DNA of 56,029 nt from Fidelibacterota bacterium (GTDB lineage Bacteria > Fidelibacterota > UBA8477): positions 1 to 56,029 of the forward strand of contig JAIPJR010000003.1 in NCBI GenBank assembly GCA_021734045.1. Direction: 5' to 3'. A program made the position numbers and the translations under genes. Numbering within the stretch: position 1 is the first letter of the stretch; the number at the start of each line of letters is the position of its first letter. The notes beneath the pieces are model-generated. The model ran no database searches and was not told the DNA's origin. It saw only the letters and a program-made list of their open reading frames with translations. Below are positions 17,393 to 24,763 of the stretch, piece by piece.

Positions 17393-18388
17393 TCAGGCAA
17401 TTTTTAACAACAGATCGAGTACACGGTTGGAGTACCCGGTTTCGTTATCATACCAACCAGAGATTTTCAGGAAATTCCCGTCCACCACATTGGTGAGTCC
17501 GCTGTCAAAAATAACGCTATGGCGATTGCCAACAATGTCAATGGATACCAACGGATCGGTGGTGTACTCCATGATGCCCTTCAGGTAGGTTTCTGAGGCT
17601 TTTTTCATGGCGGCATTCACCGCTTCAACCGTGACATCCTGTTTCAGTTGTAATGCCAGCTCGGTAATAGAACCATCCGGTACGGGCACCCGGTGGGCAA
17701 CACCATCCAGCTTGCCCTTCATTTGGGGAATGATTTTCCCAATGGCTTTGGCGGCTCCGGTTGAGGTGGGGATGACAGAGTACGCTGCCGCACGAGCTCG
17801 CCGGGGATCCGAATGCGGGTAATCCAGCAGACGCTGGTCCAGGGTGTAGGCATGAATGGTCAGCAGGAATCCATGCTCAATCCCAAAATTATCCTCGATA
17901 ACCTTCACCATGGGAGCGGCACAATTTGTGGTGCAACTGGCATTGGAAACCAGTTTGTGCTCCGGCCGAAGGACCTCGTCATTGACACCCAGCACAATCG
18001 AAGCGTCCAGCTCATCTTTGGCCGGGACGGTGAGAATGACTTTTTTCGCACCCGCTTGTAAATGCTTTTCAATCTGCTCCCGTTTCCGGAATGCGCCGGT
18101 GGATTCAATCACCACATCAACGCCCAGGTCTTTCCAGGGCAATGCGGCTGGATCCCGTTCCGAGAAAACTTGAATTTTTTTACCCCCAATTGAAATGAAA
18201 CCGTCTGCATAGCTCACCTCTCCCGGAAAAGCGCCATGCACCGAATCATATTTCAACACCGGTGTTATGGTGGCGGGATCAGCCAGTTCGTTGATGGCTA
18301 CAAATTCAATATCATCTTTGCGCAGAAGTGCTTCACGGAGGACTGTGCGCCCGATTCTTCCGAATCCGTTAATCGCGACTTTTGTCAT
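17393..18388 (-). CDS. gap: Type I glyceraldehyde-3-phosphate dehydrogenase
   Basis: This 331-residue enzyme oxidises glyceraldehyde 3-phosphate to 1,3-bisphosphoglycerate with NAD(P). The Rossmann start INGFGRIGR, the catalytic C152 in SNASCTTNC and H179 in LTIHAYT are intact, and the C-terminal WYDNETGYSNRV is typical. AGGAGG lies eight bases before ATG 18388. It is the first gene of a gap-pyk-GH57-glgP operon and sits behind a clear promoter with a probable TrmB operator (18411-18463). Confidence 0.97.
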   Translation of the reverse strand: MTKVAINGFGRIGRTVLREALLRKDDIEFVAINELADPATITPVLKYDSVHGAFPGEVSYADGFISIGGKKIQVFSERDPAALPWKDLGVDVVIESTGAFRKREQIEKHLQAGAKKVILTVPAKDELDASIVLGVNDEVLRPEHKLVSNASCTTNCAAPMVKVIEDNFGIEHGFLLTIHAYTLDQRLLDYPHSDPRRARAAAYSVIPTSTGAAKAIGKIIPQMKGKLDGVAHRVPVPDGSITELALQLKQDVTVEAVNAAMKKASETYLKGIMEYTTDPLVSIDIVGNRHSVIFDSGLTNVVDGNFLKISGWYDNETGYSNRVLDLLLKIA

Positions 18389-18410
18389 AAAAACCTCCTC
18401 TTAATCAAAT

Positions 18411-18463
18411 AGTCACTCGTTTATGAGTTACTGAAAGATAGTGTGTACATTTTCACCAGTCAA
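18411..18463 (-). promoter_or_regulatory. gap operon promoter with overlapping operator
   Basis: On the minus strand, TTGACT (18458-18463) and TATCTT (18435-18440) are separated by exactly 17 bases, a strong sigma70-type promoter. Immediately downstream, over the expected start of transcription, lies an inverted repeat at 18411-18432: on the plus strand AGTCACTC, six bases, then GAGTTACT (one mismatch between arms). The layout fits repression. The same words occur in the same place at the trmB promoter. Confidence 0.8.
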
Positions 18464-18518
18464 GCAGATTGTAAAATGTCCTTACTATCTTAAGCATTTT
18501 CGTCCACAATGGCGAATA

Positions 18519-19358
18519 TCATGCCGAAGCAATTCCGGGAGGGAAGGTGGGTTTATGCTGCTCATCGAAGAGATCATCCAGGCTCTCAATGTCGCCTTCA
18601 AGCATATCAGCTACGATATCGCCCAGATAAACCTTAAAGCGCTGCGCTAACAGCGTCAGGTCCAGAATGATGTAATTCAATGCGATGGAAACGATTGCAT
18701 AATTTTTGGTCCAGGCCACTTTCAGACCGGGTTTGTCATCAGAGCCCCCCAGAAGCGCGGTCTCTTTATCCACCACCATGAGAATTTTTTTACTCCAAAT
18801 TCTGACCAGCTTGGTGGTTTTCAGGTTGTAGGAAAAAACCATTCCCACATCCTGGGGAATTTCCGTAAAAGAAAAGATTAAAATCTTTACCCCGCGTGCT
18901 TCCGCCTCCCGCAAATCCTCCACAAGATGATCGTATTCCGGCCGCCAGATGGAGAGATAAATGGTTTCCCGTGCCGCCTGAATCATGGATTTGGCACGCT
19001 GCAGCATATTGTCGTAGCCAACGATATTCCACAAATCCCCCACTTCCATGGTGGTATGGATAGATTTCAGAGAATTCTTCAATTCATCAATGTCACTGGT
19101 AAAGCGCTGCTCCAGCAATTCAAACAAATGATCGGGTGGTAGTGGAATGTAGCGCGTGGGATTGGTATCGGTTACACTTACCAGACCCATGGTTTCCAGC
19201 CGTTTCAGAATTTCGTAAATGGCGGAGCGTGGAACCCCTGACTTACCGCTGATTTCATACCCTGTAGCCGGATTGGCGCGTAACAATGTCAGGTACGCTT
19301 TGCTCTCGTTCGCGGTGAATCCCAGGCTCTTCAGTGTGGCAATAATTTTACTATCCAT
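18519..19358 (-). CDS. TrmB-family sugar-responsive transcriptional regulator
   Basis: This 279-residue regulator has an N-terminal winged helix (LKSLGFTANESKAYLTLLRANPATG..., recognition part SGKSGVPRSAIYEILKRLE, about 1-70), a coiled linker (about 85-110) and a C-terminal domain of the TrmB effector type, with SIWRPEYDHL and ILIFSFTEIP. TrmB proteins are best known as archaeal regulators of glycolysis and maltodextrin uptake and are rarer in bacteria. A GTG at 19382 is possible, but it lies inside the operator, so ATG 19358 with GAGG upstream is preferred. Its place upstream of gap-pyk-GH57-glgP and the shared operators suggest it controls that operon and itself. Confidence 0.88.
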   Translation of the reverse strand: MDSKIIATLKSLGFTANESKAYLTLLRANPATGYEISGKSGVPRSAIYEILKRLETMGLVSVTDTNPTRYIPLPPDHLFELLEQRFTSDIDELKNSLKSIHTTMEVGDLWNIVGYDNMLQRAKSMIQAARETIYLSIWRPEYDHLVEDLREAEARGVKILIFSFTEIPQDVGMVFSYNLKTTKLVRIWSKKILMVVDKETALLGGSDDKPGLKVAWTKNYAIVSIALNYIILDLTLLAQRFKVYLGDIVADMLEGDIESLDDLFDEQHKPTFPPGIASA

Positions 19359-19373
19359 TGGTGCCTCGCATAC

Positions 19374-19427
19374 GTTACTCACTAATTAGTCACGCTTCAA
19401 TATAACGGACGAATCACGTCCCTTCAA
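19374..19427 (-). promoter_or_regulatory. trmB promoter with overlapping operator
   Basis: On the minus strand, TTGAAG (19422-19427) and TATATT (19399-19404) are 17 bases apart. Just downstream (19374-19394, plus strand) GTTACT, then the perfect palindrome ACTAATTAGT, then CAC repeat the ACT/AGT words of the gap operator. Between -35 and -10 lies a second perfect inverted repeat, GGACG-AATCA-CGTCC (19407-19421). The arrangement suggests autoregulation by TrmB; the second repeat may serve another factor. Confidence 0.78.
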
Positions 19428-19531
19428 GCCGATATTAGCCTGTTGCCTGCACGCTGCAAACGGGATATGTCTGCATGAGGATGGAAAATATTCATTGCAT
19501 CTATTTAGCGGGTTAGGTTAAATTGGAAACG

Positions 19532-20158
19532 ATGGACACGGAAATCGTTTTCAGCGATACGAGACGGCGGGTGCTGCAGTACTTTGAAACACAAATCCAC
19601 CGCACCGGTCTGGGCGCCTTCACGGTGGACCAAATGTCCCGGGAGCTGAAAATCTCCAAACGAACCATTTATCAGGAATTCCCCAACAAAGCAGCCATCG
19701 TAAGTGCCTTTGTGGACACAGTCAAAGGGCGGTTGGATGAGCATTTCCACGCTATTGATGCACTGGACCTGCGTCCCGCCCAACGGCTCATTCTGGCCTT
19801 CAAAGGTGTTTTAGATATCCTCACCCCTTTTTTGAACCAAACCATCTCTGATCTGAAACAACTCTATCCAGATATTTGGCATGGCCTTGTTCAATTCAGA
19901 ATGGAAAAGTTTAACCACCTGTTCAACCTACTCCATCAAGCCCAGGGTGATGGCGACCTGAACCCCAACCTGAATCTGGATCGTCTGGCCTACCTCTTGC
20001 CCCGGGTCATGGATGAACTGTTCCAACCGGAAATCGTCTTTCATCCCGATCATGCATCCCGCGACATGGTGAAAGAGGTGTTCTTAATTCTGTTCCAGGG
20101 TATTTTCGCCGGTAAAATACGTGATTCCTTCCTCCAACTTTTTAATGAAAATGAGTAG
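19532..20158 (+). CDS. TetR-family transcriptional regulator
   Basis: This 208-residue regulator has an N-terminal helix-turn-helix (FTVDQMSRELKISKRTIYQEFPNKAAIVSAF) and a helical ligand domain, as usual for TetR proteins. It begins at TTG 19523 or ATG 19532; I chose the ATG. It ends three bases before the first RND exporter and so leads that operon, the usual place for a local repressor that responds to the exported compound. A weak -35/-10 pair (TTGCCT at 19443, 17-base gap, TATGTC) and an imperfect repeat TGCATGA...TCATTGCA (19472-19499) lie upstream and could be its operator. Confidence 0.88.
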   Translation: MDTEIVFSDTRRRVLQYFETQIHRTGLGAFTVDQMSRELKISKRTIYQEFPNKAAIVSAFVDTVKGRLDEHFHAIDALDLRPAQRLILAFKGVLDILTPFLNQTISDLKQLYPDIWHGLVQFRMEKFNHLFNLLHQAQGDGDLNPNLNLDRLAYLLPRVMDELFQPEIVFHPDHASRDMVKEVFLILFQGIFAGKIRDSFLQLFNENE

Positions 20159-20161
20159 TAC

Positions 20162-22441
20162 ATGAAGCGATTGGTTGAATTCATCACCCGTCACCCCAAA
20201 TCGGTCATTGCCTTTACCCTACTTTTTATCGGCGTCATGGCGGCTCCGCTGGGACGCCTGACAATTGACCCGGATATGCTGTCACTCATCGACCAGAATG
20301 ATCCGGACCTGGTTCGTATGGACGAGATTGATGAGATTTTCGGCGGTCAGGACATCGCCATTATCTCCGTTGCAGCGGAGAATGCATTCCACCCCAGAAT
20401 TTTGCAGATCGTAGACAGCCTGACGCAGGCAATCGAGGGAATGGATTATGTGGATCGGGTTACCAGCATCACCAACGTGGAGATTATCCGCGGTGCCAAT
20501 GATTTCATGTCGGTTGATCCCTTCCTGGAAGTTATTCCCAGTTCGCAAGAGGAACAGGATAGCCTGGGTCACTTGGCGGCGCAGGAAAAACTCATCCAGG
20601 ACATTCTGATTTCAGACGACCAGACCCATACTGCTATTCTCGTTTTTCTTAGTGAAGGCGGCTATGATGAGGTCCTGTATCGTCAGTTCAAATCATTCAC
20701 GGATCGCTATCAATCGGAGGATGTTATCATAGAGCTGGGTGGCATGCCCATTATCCGCTACCATATCTCTGCGGATATTGAGCATGATGTGGTCACCTTC
20801 ATTCCTCTGGGTATGTCACTCATGGTTATTCTGTTATTCTTCAGTTTCCGTTCGTGGCGAGGTGTGCTGCTACCCATGGGTGTGGTGGCCATGTCCATCG
20901 CTGCCACATTGGGCTTGATGGCCTGGCTGGATATTTCACTGAAAATTGTTACCAACCTCGTTCCGGTAATGCTTATCGCCATTGCCAATGCCTATGGTAT
21001 TCACATTCTGGCACGCTACTACGAAGATGTACGCGAGCTGGGAGCAGGCGCTCCCATTCATGATATCATCTATCGGGGTATTAAACACATTTCAACGCCC
21101 ATCTTACTGGCGGGTGTTACTACCATAGCGGGCTTTTTATCCCTGCTCTCTCATGTCCTGCCCGCTTCACGGGAAGTGGGTATCCTGAGTGCATTCGGAA
21201 TTGCTTTATCATTCATTTTATCCATCACATTTATTCCGGCAGTGTTGACACTATTGCGTCGGCCAAGTGCTACGGAGAACATTCACAATGACGAAAGTCG
21301 GTATATTTCCCGGGTGCTCAGCCACCTAGGTGATGCGGTTTACCACCACCAGAAGCTTACCCTGACCATATTCATTGGACTCACCATCATCGCCGCCTTT
21401 GGGATTCCCCAGATTGTGGTGGACAGCAATCCTCTGAATTATTACGAGAAAGGTTCGGAAATCCACCGCATCAGCACCGTGATTAATGAAAATTATGGTG
21501 GTTCCTCCAGTATGTCAGTGGTTGTGGAAGGGGATATCCGTGAACCGGTGGTATTAAAACAGATTGAAGCGATTCAAAGTTACCTGGACACGCTGCCGGA
21601 CATCGGATATACCATGTCCATAGTGGACTTCATCAAAGAGATGAATGCTGCTATGCACAACAACGATCCCCGCTATTACCGCATTCCAGAATCCCGGGAC
21701 CTGGTCGCCCAGTACTTACTCCTCTACTCTTTTGAAAGCAGTGAAGGCACGCTGGATACCTATGTGGATTATGAGTATTACCAGGCCCAGGTGGTTATTC
21801 GCATATCCACCTTTGATGTGGATCGGATGGTGGTGATTGAGAACAAGCTGAATCAATTCCTGGACGAGAATATCCGGGTGGACAATCAGCCCAAGGCGGA
21901 AGGTTACGCTGTTCTTATCGCCCATCTGATTCCCATGATGGTAAATGGTCAAATCCGTAGCCTTTTTGTTTCGCTCTTTTTTGTAGCGGTCATCGTTGGT
22001 CTTTTTTTCCGCTCAGGAATGGCCGCATTATTCTCGGTTCTGCCCTTAACCACCGGCGTGGTGAGTGTATTTGGTCTCATGGGATATTTTGATGTCTATC
22101 TCAATGCCGGAACCTCCATGCTCAGCTCCATTGTCGTGGGCGTGGGTATTGACTACACGATTCACTTTTTGTACCGGTTTCGTCTGGAGATCCGCCAGGG
22201 CGCCAGTGATCTGGATGCCTTGCACACCACGTTGAAGACGACCGGCCAGGGAATTTTGTTTAACGCGCTTGCGGTAATGGTTGGCTTTTCCGTCAACATG
22301 CTATCTAATTTCTTGCCCATTTACTTTTTCGGGTGGCTCATCCTGGTTTCCATTTTGGTGTGTACCATTGGTGCCATGACACTGTTGCCCGGATTAATCA
22401 TGCAAATCAGGCCAAAGTTTGTCTATGGAGAGAGGCGTTAA
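20162..22441 (+). CDS. RND-superfamily (MMPL-type) exporter, first copy
   Basis: This 759-residue inner-membrane exporter has the RND plan: one helix (about 14-32), a large periplasmic loop with DPDMLSLIDQNDPDLVRMDEIDEIFGG, five helices (about 212-370), then the same again. It resembles MMPL/HpnN lipid and hopanoid exporters rather than tripartite drug pumps. The second-half relay motif GVGIDYTIHFLYRFR carries D664, but in the first half the matching motif is NAYGIH with A277 where the downstream paralogue has Asp. It starts three bases after tetR and is followed by LolA-like and barrel genes, which suggests delivery of a lipid toward the outer membrane. Confidence 0.92.
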   Translation: MKRLVEFITRHPKSVIAFTLLFIGVMAAPLGRLTIDPDMLSLIDQNDPDLVRMDEIDEIFGGQDIAIISVAAENAFHPRILQIVDSLTQAIEGMDYVDRVTSITNVEIIRGANDFMSVDPFLEVIPSSQEEQDSLGHLAAQEKLIQDILISDDQTHTAILVFLSEGGYDEVLYRQFKSFTDRYQSEDVIIELGGMPIIRYHISADIEHDVVTFIPLGMSLMVILLFFSFRSWRGVLLPMGVVAMSIAATLGLMAWLDISLKIVTNLVPVMLIAIANAYGIHILARYYEDVRELGAGAPIHDIIYRGIKHISTPILLAGVTTIAGFLSLLSHVLPASREVGILSAFGIALSFILSITFIPAVLTLLRRPSATENIHNDESRYISRVLSHLGDAVYHHQKLTLTIFIGLTIIAAFGIPQIVVDSNPLNYYEKGSEIHRISTVINENYGGSSSMSVVVEGDIREPVVLKQIEAIQSYLDTLPDIGYTMSIVDFIKEMNAAMHNNDPRYYRIPESRDLVAQYLLLYSFESSEGTLDTYVDYEYYQAQVVIRISTFDVDRMVVIENKLNQFLDENIRVDNQPKAEGYAVLIAHLIPMMVNGQIRSLFVSLFFVAVIVGLFFRSGMAALFSVLPLTTGVVSVFGLMGYFDVYLNAGTSMLSSIVVGVGIDYTIHFLYRFRLEIRQGASDLDALHTTLKTTGQGILFNALAVMVGFSVNMLSNFLPIYFFGWLILVSILVCTIGAMTLLPGLIMQIRPKFVYGERR

Positions 22442-22523
22442 ATTGAGACAGCCCATTCATTCAAACACAATTCACACCAGAGAAGTCTCTGGCAAATGGA
22501 AACACAAAACCCCGGGAGGTTTT

Positions 22524-23300
22524 ATGCGACACAGTCGGTATTGGATTCTGTTCCCCCTGGTCACCAGTATTGTGCTGGCTGAAACAGGCTTGGAAATCAT
22601 GGAGAAATTGGACGCTCAACCGGCGCCGGAGAATATGAACGCGGTGGTGACCATGACACTGGAAAACAAGCGGGGACAGCAACGTATCCGTACCATTCAG
22701 CGTTACCAGAAAGAATACACCGATGGTGAATTTGAAAACAAGTCCCTGATTTTCTTTCTGGAACCGGCGGACGAGCGGGGCACAGGTTTTTTACAATGGA
22801 ATTACCGCGAAGCGGGCAAGGATGATGATCAATGGCTTTACCTGCCCGCTCTGGGACGGGAGAAGCGCATTGCCGCTGCGGAGAAGAATTCCGAGTTCAT
22901 GGGGACCGATTTCACCTATGAGGATATGGGTGACCGGGACATTAGCAAATACACCTACAAGCTACTGGGCGAGGAGACCCTCGCCGGGGAAGCCTGCTGG
23001 AAAATCGAAGGACAGGCTAAGGACAAATCCCGGACCTATCAGCGGATGCTATCCTGGATCTCCAAGGAAAAAATACAGCCTCTCCGGGTTGATTTTTTCG
23101 ACAAGCGTGATGACCAGATCAAGGTGCTGGAAATGAGTGATTATGAACAGATTAACGGTTTTTGGATTGCCAAAACCATGCACATGCAAAACTTGAAAAA
23201 GAAGCATCAGACAACGCTGGCAATTCAGGAGATTGACCTGAAAAAAGTGCTGAATGATGACCTTTTCACCATTCGCATGCTAAAACGGGGGGTGCGATGA
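22524..23300 (+). CDS. LolA-like outer-membrane lipoprotein-sorting protein
   Basis: This 258-residue periplasmic protein has a signal peptide (MRHSRYWILFPLVTSIVLA) and a beta-rich body with QWNYREAGKDDDQWLYLPAL, MGTDFTYEDMGDRD and LLGEETLAGEACWKIEG, the pattern of the LolA/LolB-like family that travels with RND exporters (PF17131-like). The frame is open 35 codons further upstream, overlapping the RND gene, but GGGAGG before ATG 22524 and the signal peptide fix this start. It overlaps the next gene by four bases. It probably carries the exported lipid across the periplasm. Confidence 0.88.
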   Translation: MRHSRYWILFPLVTSIVLAETGLEIMEKLDAQPAPENMNAVVTMTLENKRGQQRIRTIQRYQKEYTDGEFENKSLIFFLEPADERGTGFLQWNYREAGKDDDQWLYLPALGREKRIAAAEKNSEFMGTDFTYEDMGDRDISKYTYKLLGEETLAGEACWKIEGQAKDKSRTYQRMLSWISKEKIQPLRVDFFDKRDDQIKVLEMSDYEQINGFWIAKTMHMQNLKKKHQTTLAIQEIDLKKVLNDDLFTIRMLKRGVR

Positions 23301-24637
23301 GTCGTTCTGTATCACGCCTGTTTGGGCTAATATTGTTGTTTGGCGTGACCATCCTTCACGCGGACATTCGACTGGGCGGGTACCTGCGTCCCTACACCGC
23401 CGTTAATTTGAATTCACCCAATAACTATATGATTATGGAAGAGAAGGCGCGTTTGAAGACCACGCTGAGTGGATTCGATGCCCGGGGCGTCTTTGTTCTT
23501 GATGCCCGGCATGATCATCTTACCGGCCGGTCGAATTGGGATTTTAATGAGGCGTATGTGGATCTGTTTTTCGATAAAGCTGATGTGCGTATCGGCAAGC
23601 AGCAGGTGGTTTGGGGGAAGGCTGACGGTATTCCCATTAATGACATTGTTTGCCCCTGGGACTTGCAGGACTTCATTCTGCAGGATTTTGATGACATCCG
23701 GATTGGCCTGAACATGATAAAAACCAATGTCTATCTGCCGATTGTCAACCTGGAAGCTTTGTGGATTCCACAATTCCAACCCATGCAATTGGCCCAAACC
23801 GGACCCTGGGTATTTCAACTACCTACCACGGCCACAATGCCGGTTTACATGGGTTTGGATACCACCACCATGCCCCCGCAGCCTATCGTGGGAATGCAAA
23901 CCTTTAAGATGGGTTACGCCTACGGTGAATATCCGGGTAATAATCTGGGTAATAGTGAATTTGGATTCCGGTTGTATGGATTTAATTGGGGTTTCGACTG
24001 GGCGCTGAACTATTTGAATGGCTGGGATGACACACCAGCACTTGAGCAACAGAAATTGGTTACCACCGACAGTCTTCTCAATCTGCAGACCTATTATCGC
24101 ACGCAAATGCTGGGGCTGAATTTTTCCCGTCCCGTCTTATCGGGCGTCCTCAGGGCTGAAGGCGGTTATTACTTGGGAAAGCGATTTAATCAAGTCTCCG
24201 AGCGCACACCATCGCTCACCAATCCAATGGTTCTGGAATTAGTCCCGATTGAGAAACCCTATCTCCAATACATGGTGGGTTGGGATCAGAACTGGAGAAC
24301 CTGGTTGAATCTCAGCGGTCAGTACATTGAACAGCGGATTCTGGATTACGAAGAAACGCTTCAAAATGAGGAAGTAAACCGCATGATTTCGCTGCTGTTG
24401 CGGGGTAGTTTTATGAATGAGACGCTTTCCTACCAGGTTCTGGCGTTGGCAAATCTGGCGTATGAGGATGCGCTGGTGCGCTCCATGGTGACCTATGATT
24501 TTGCCGATGGGCTTCGTCTGATTTTGGGGCTGGACGTCTTAAAATCAGGAAAAACCAGTACCAGCTTCCGCCAGTTTGATTTCGGCCGGTTTGACCAAAA
24601 CGATAATGTCTATCTGAAGGCGCAATATTCTTTTTAG
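23297..24637 (+). CDS. DUF1302-like outer-membrane beta-barrel protein
   Basis: This 446-residue protein has a signal peptide (to about residue 22, LHADIRLGGYLRP) and many alternating amphipathic strands. It ends in AQYSF, as expected for an outer-membrane barrel. The early FNEAYVDLFFDKADVRIGKQQVVWGKADG is typical of the DUF1302-like family found with RND and LolA-like genes. It is translationally coupled to the LolA-like gene (ATGA overlap). It may be the outer-membrane end of the export path. Confidence 0.82.
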   Translation: MSRSVSRLFGLILLFGVTILHADIRLGGYLRPYTAVNLNSPNNYMIMEEKARLKTTLSGFDARGVFVLDARHDHLTGRSNWDFNEAYVDLFFDKADVRIGKQQVVWGKADGIPINDIVCPWDLQDFILQDFDDIRIGLNMIKTNVYLPIVNLEALWIPQFQPMQLAQTGPWVFQLPTTATMPVYMGLDTTTMPPQPIVGMQTFKMGYAYGEYPGNNLGNSEFGFRLYGFNWGFDWALNYLNGWDDTPALEQQKLVTTDSLLNLQTYYRTQMLGLNFSRPVLSGVLRAEGGYYLGKRFNQVSERTPSLTNPMVLELVPIEKPYLQYMVGWDQNWRTWLNLSGQYIEQRILDYEETLQNEEVNRMISLLLRGSFMNETLSYQVLALANLAYEDALVRSMVTYDFADGLRLILGLDVLKSGKTSTSFRQFDFGRFDQNDNVYLKAQYSF

Positions 24638-24688
24638 CCGGTATTTCCGGCTGCTCACAGGCGCCTGTCCACACAGACCAGGCGTTTT
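24636..24688 (+). terminator. Two stem-loops after the barrel gene, possible attenuator
   Basis: AGCCGG-TATTT-CCGGCT (24636-24652) overlaps the stop codon of the barrel gene. CGCCTG (24662-24667) pairs with CAGGCG (24679-24684) and is followed by TTTT. The T-run is short, so it may be a weak terminator or a point that lowers expression of the second exporter rather than a full stop. Confidence 0.4.
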
Positions 24689-24763
24689 CATACGGAGAGA
24701 ATGGATTTTTCAGGGGGTTGTCTGCAATAACCGGGGAATGAACCCAGCTTGGAGAGGTTTGAT

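Noticed and set aside
19358-19382. GTG start for trmB
   Set aside because: It lies within the inverted repeat downstream of the -10 box; ATG 19358 with GAGG before it fits better.
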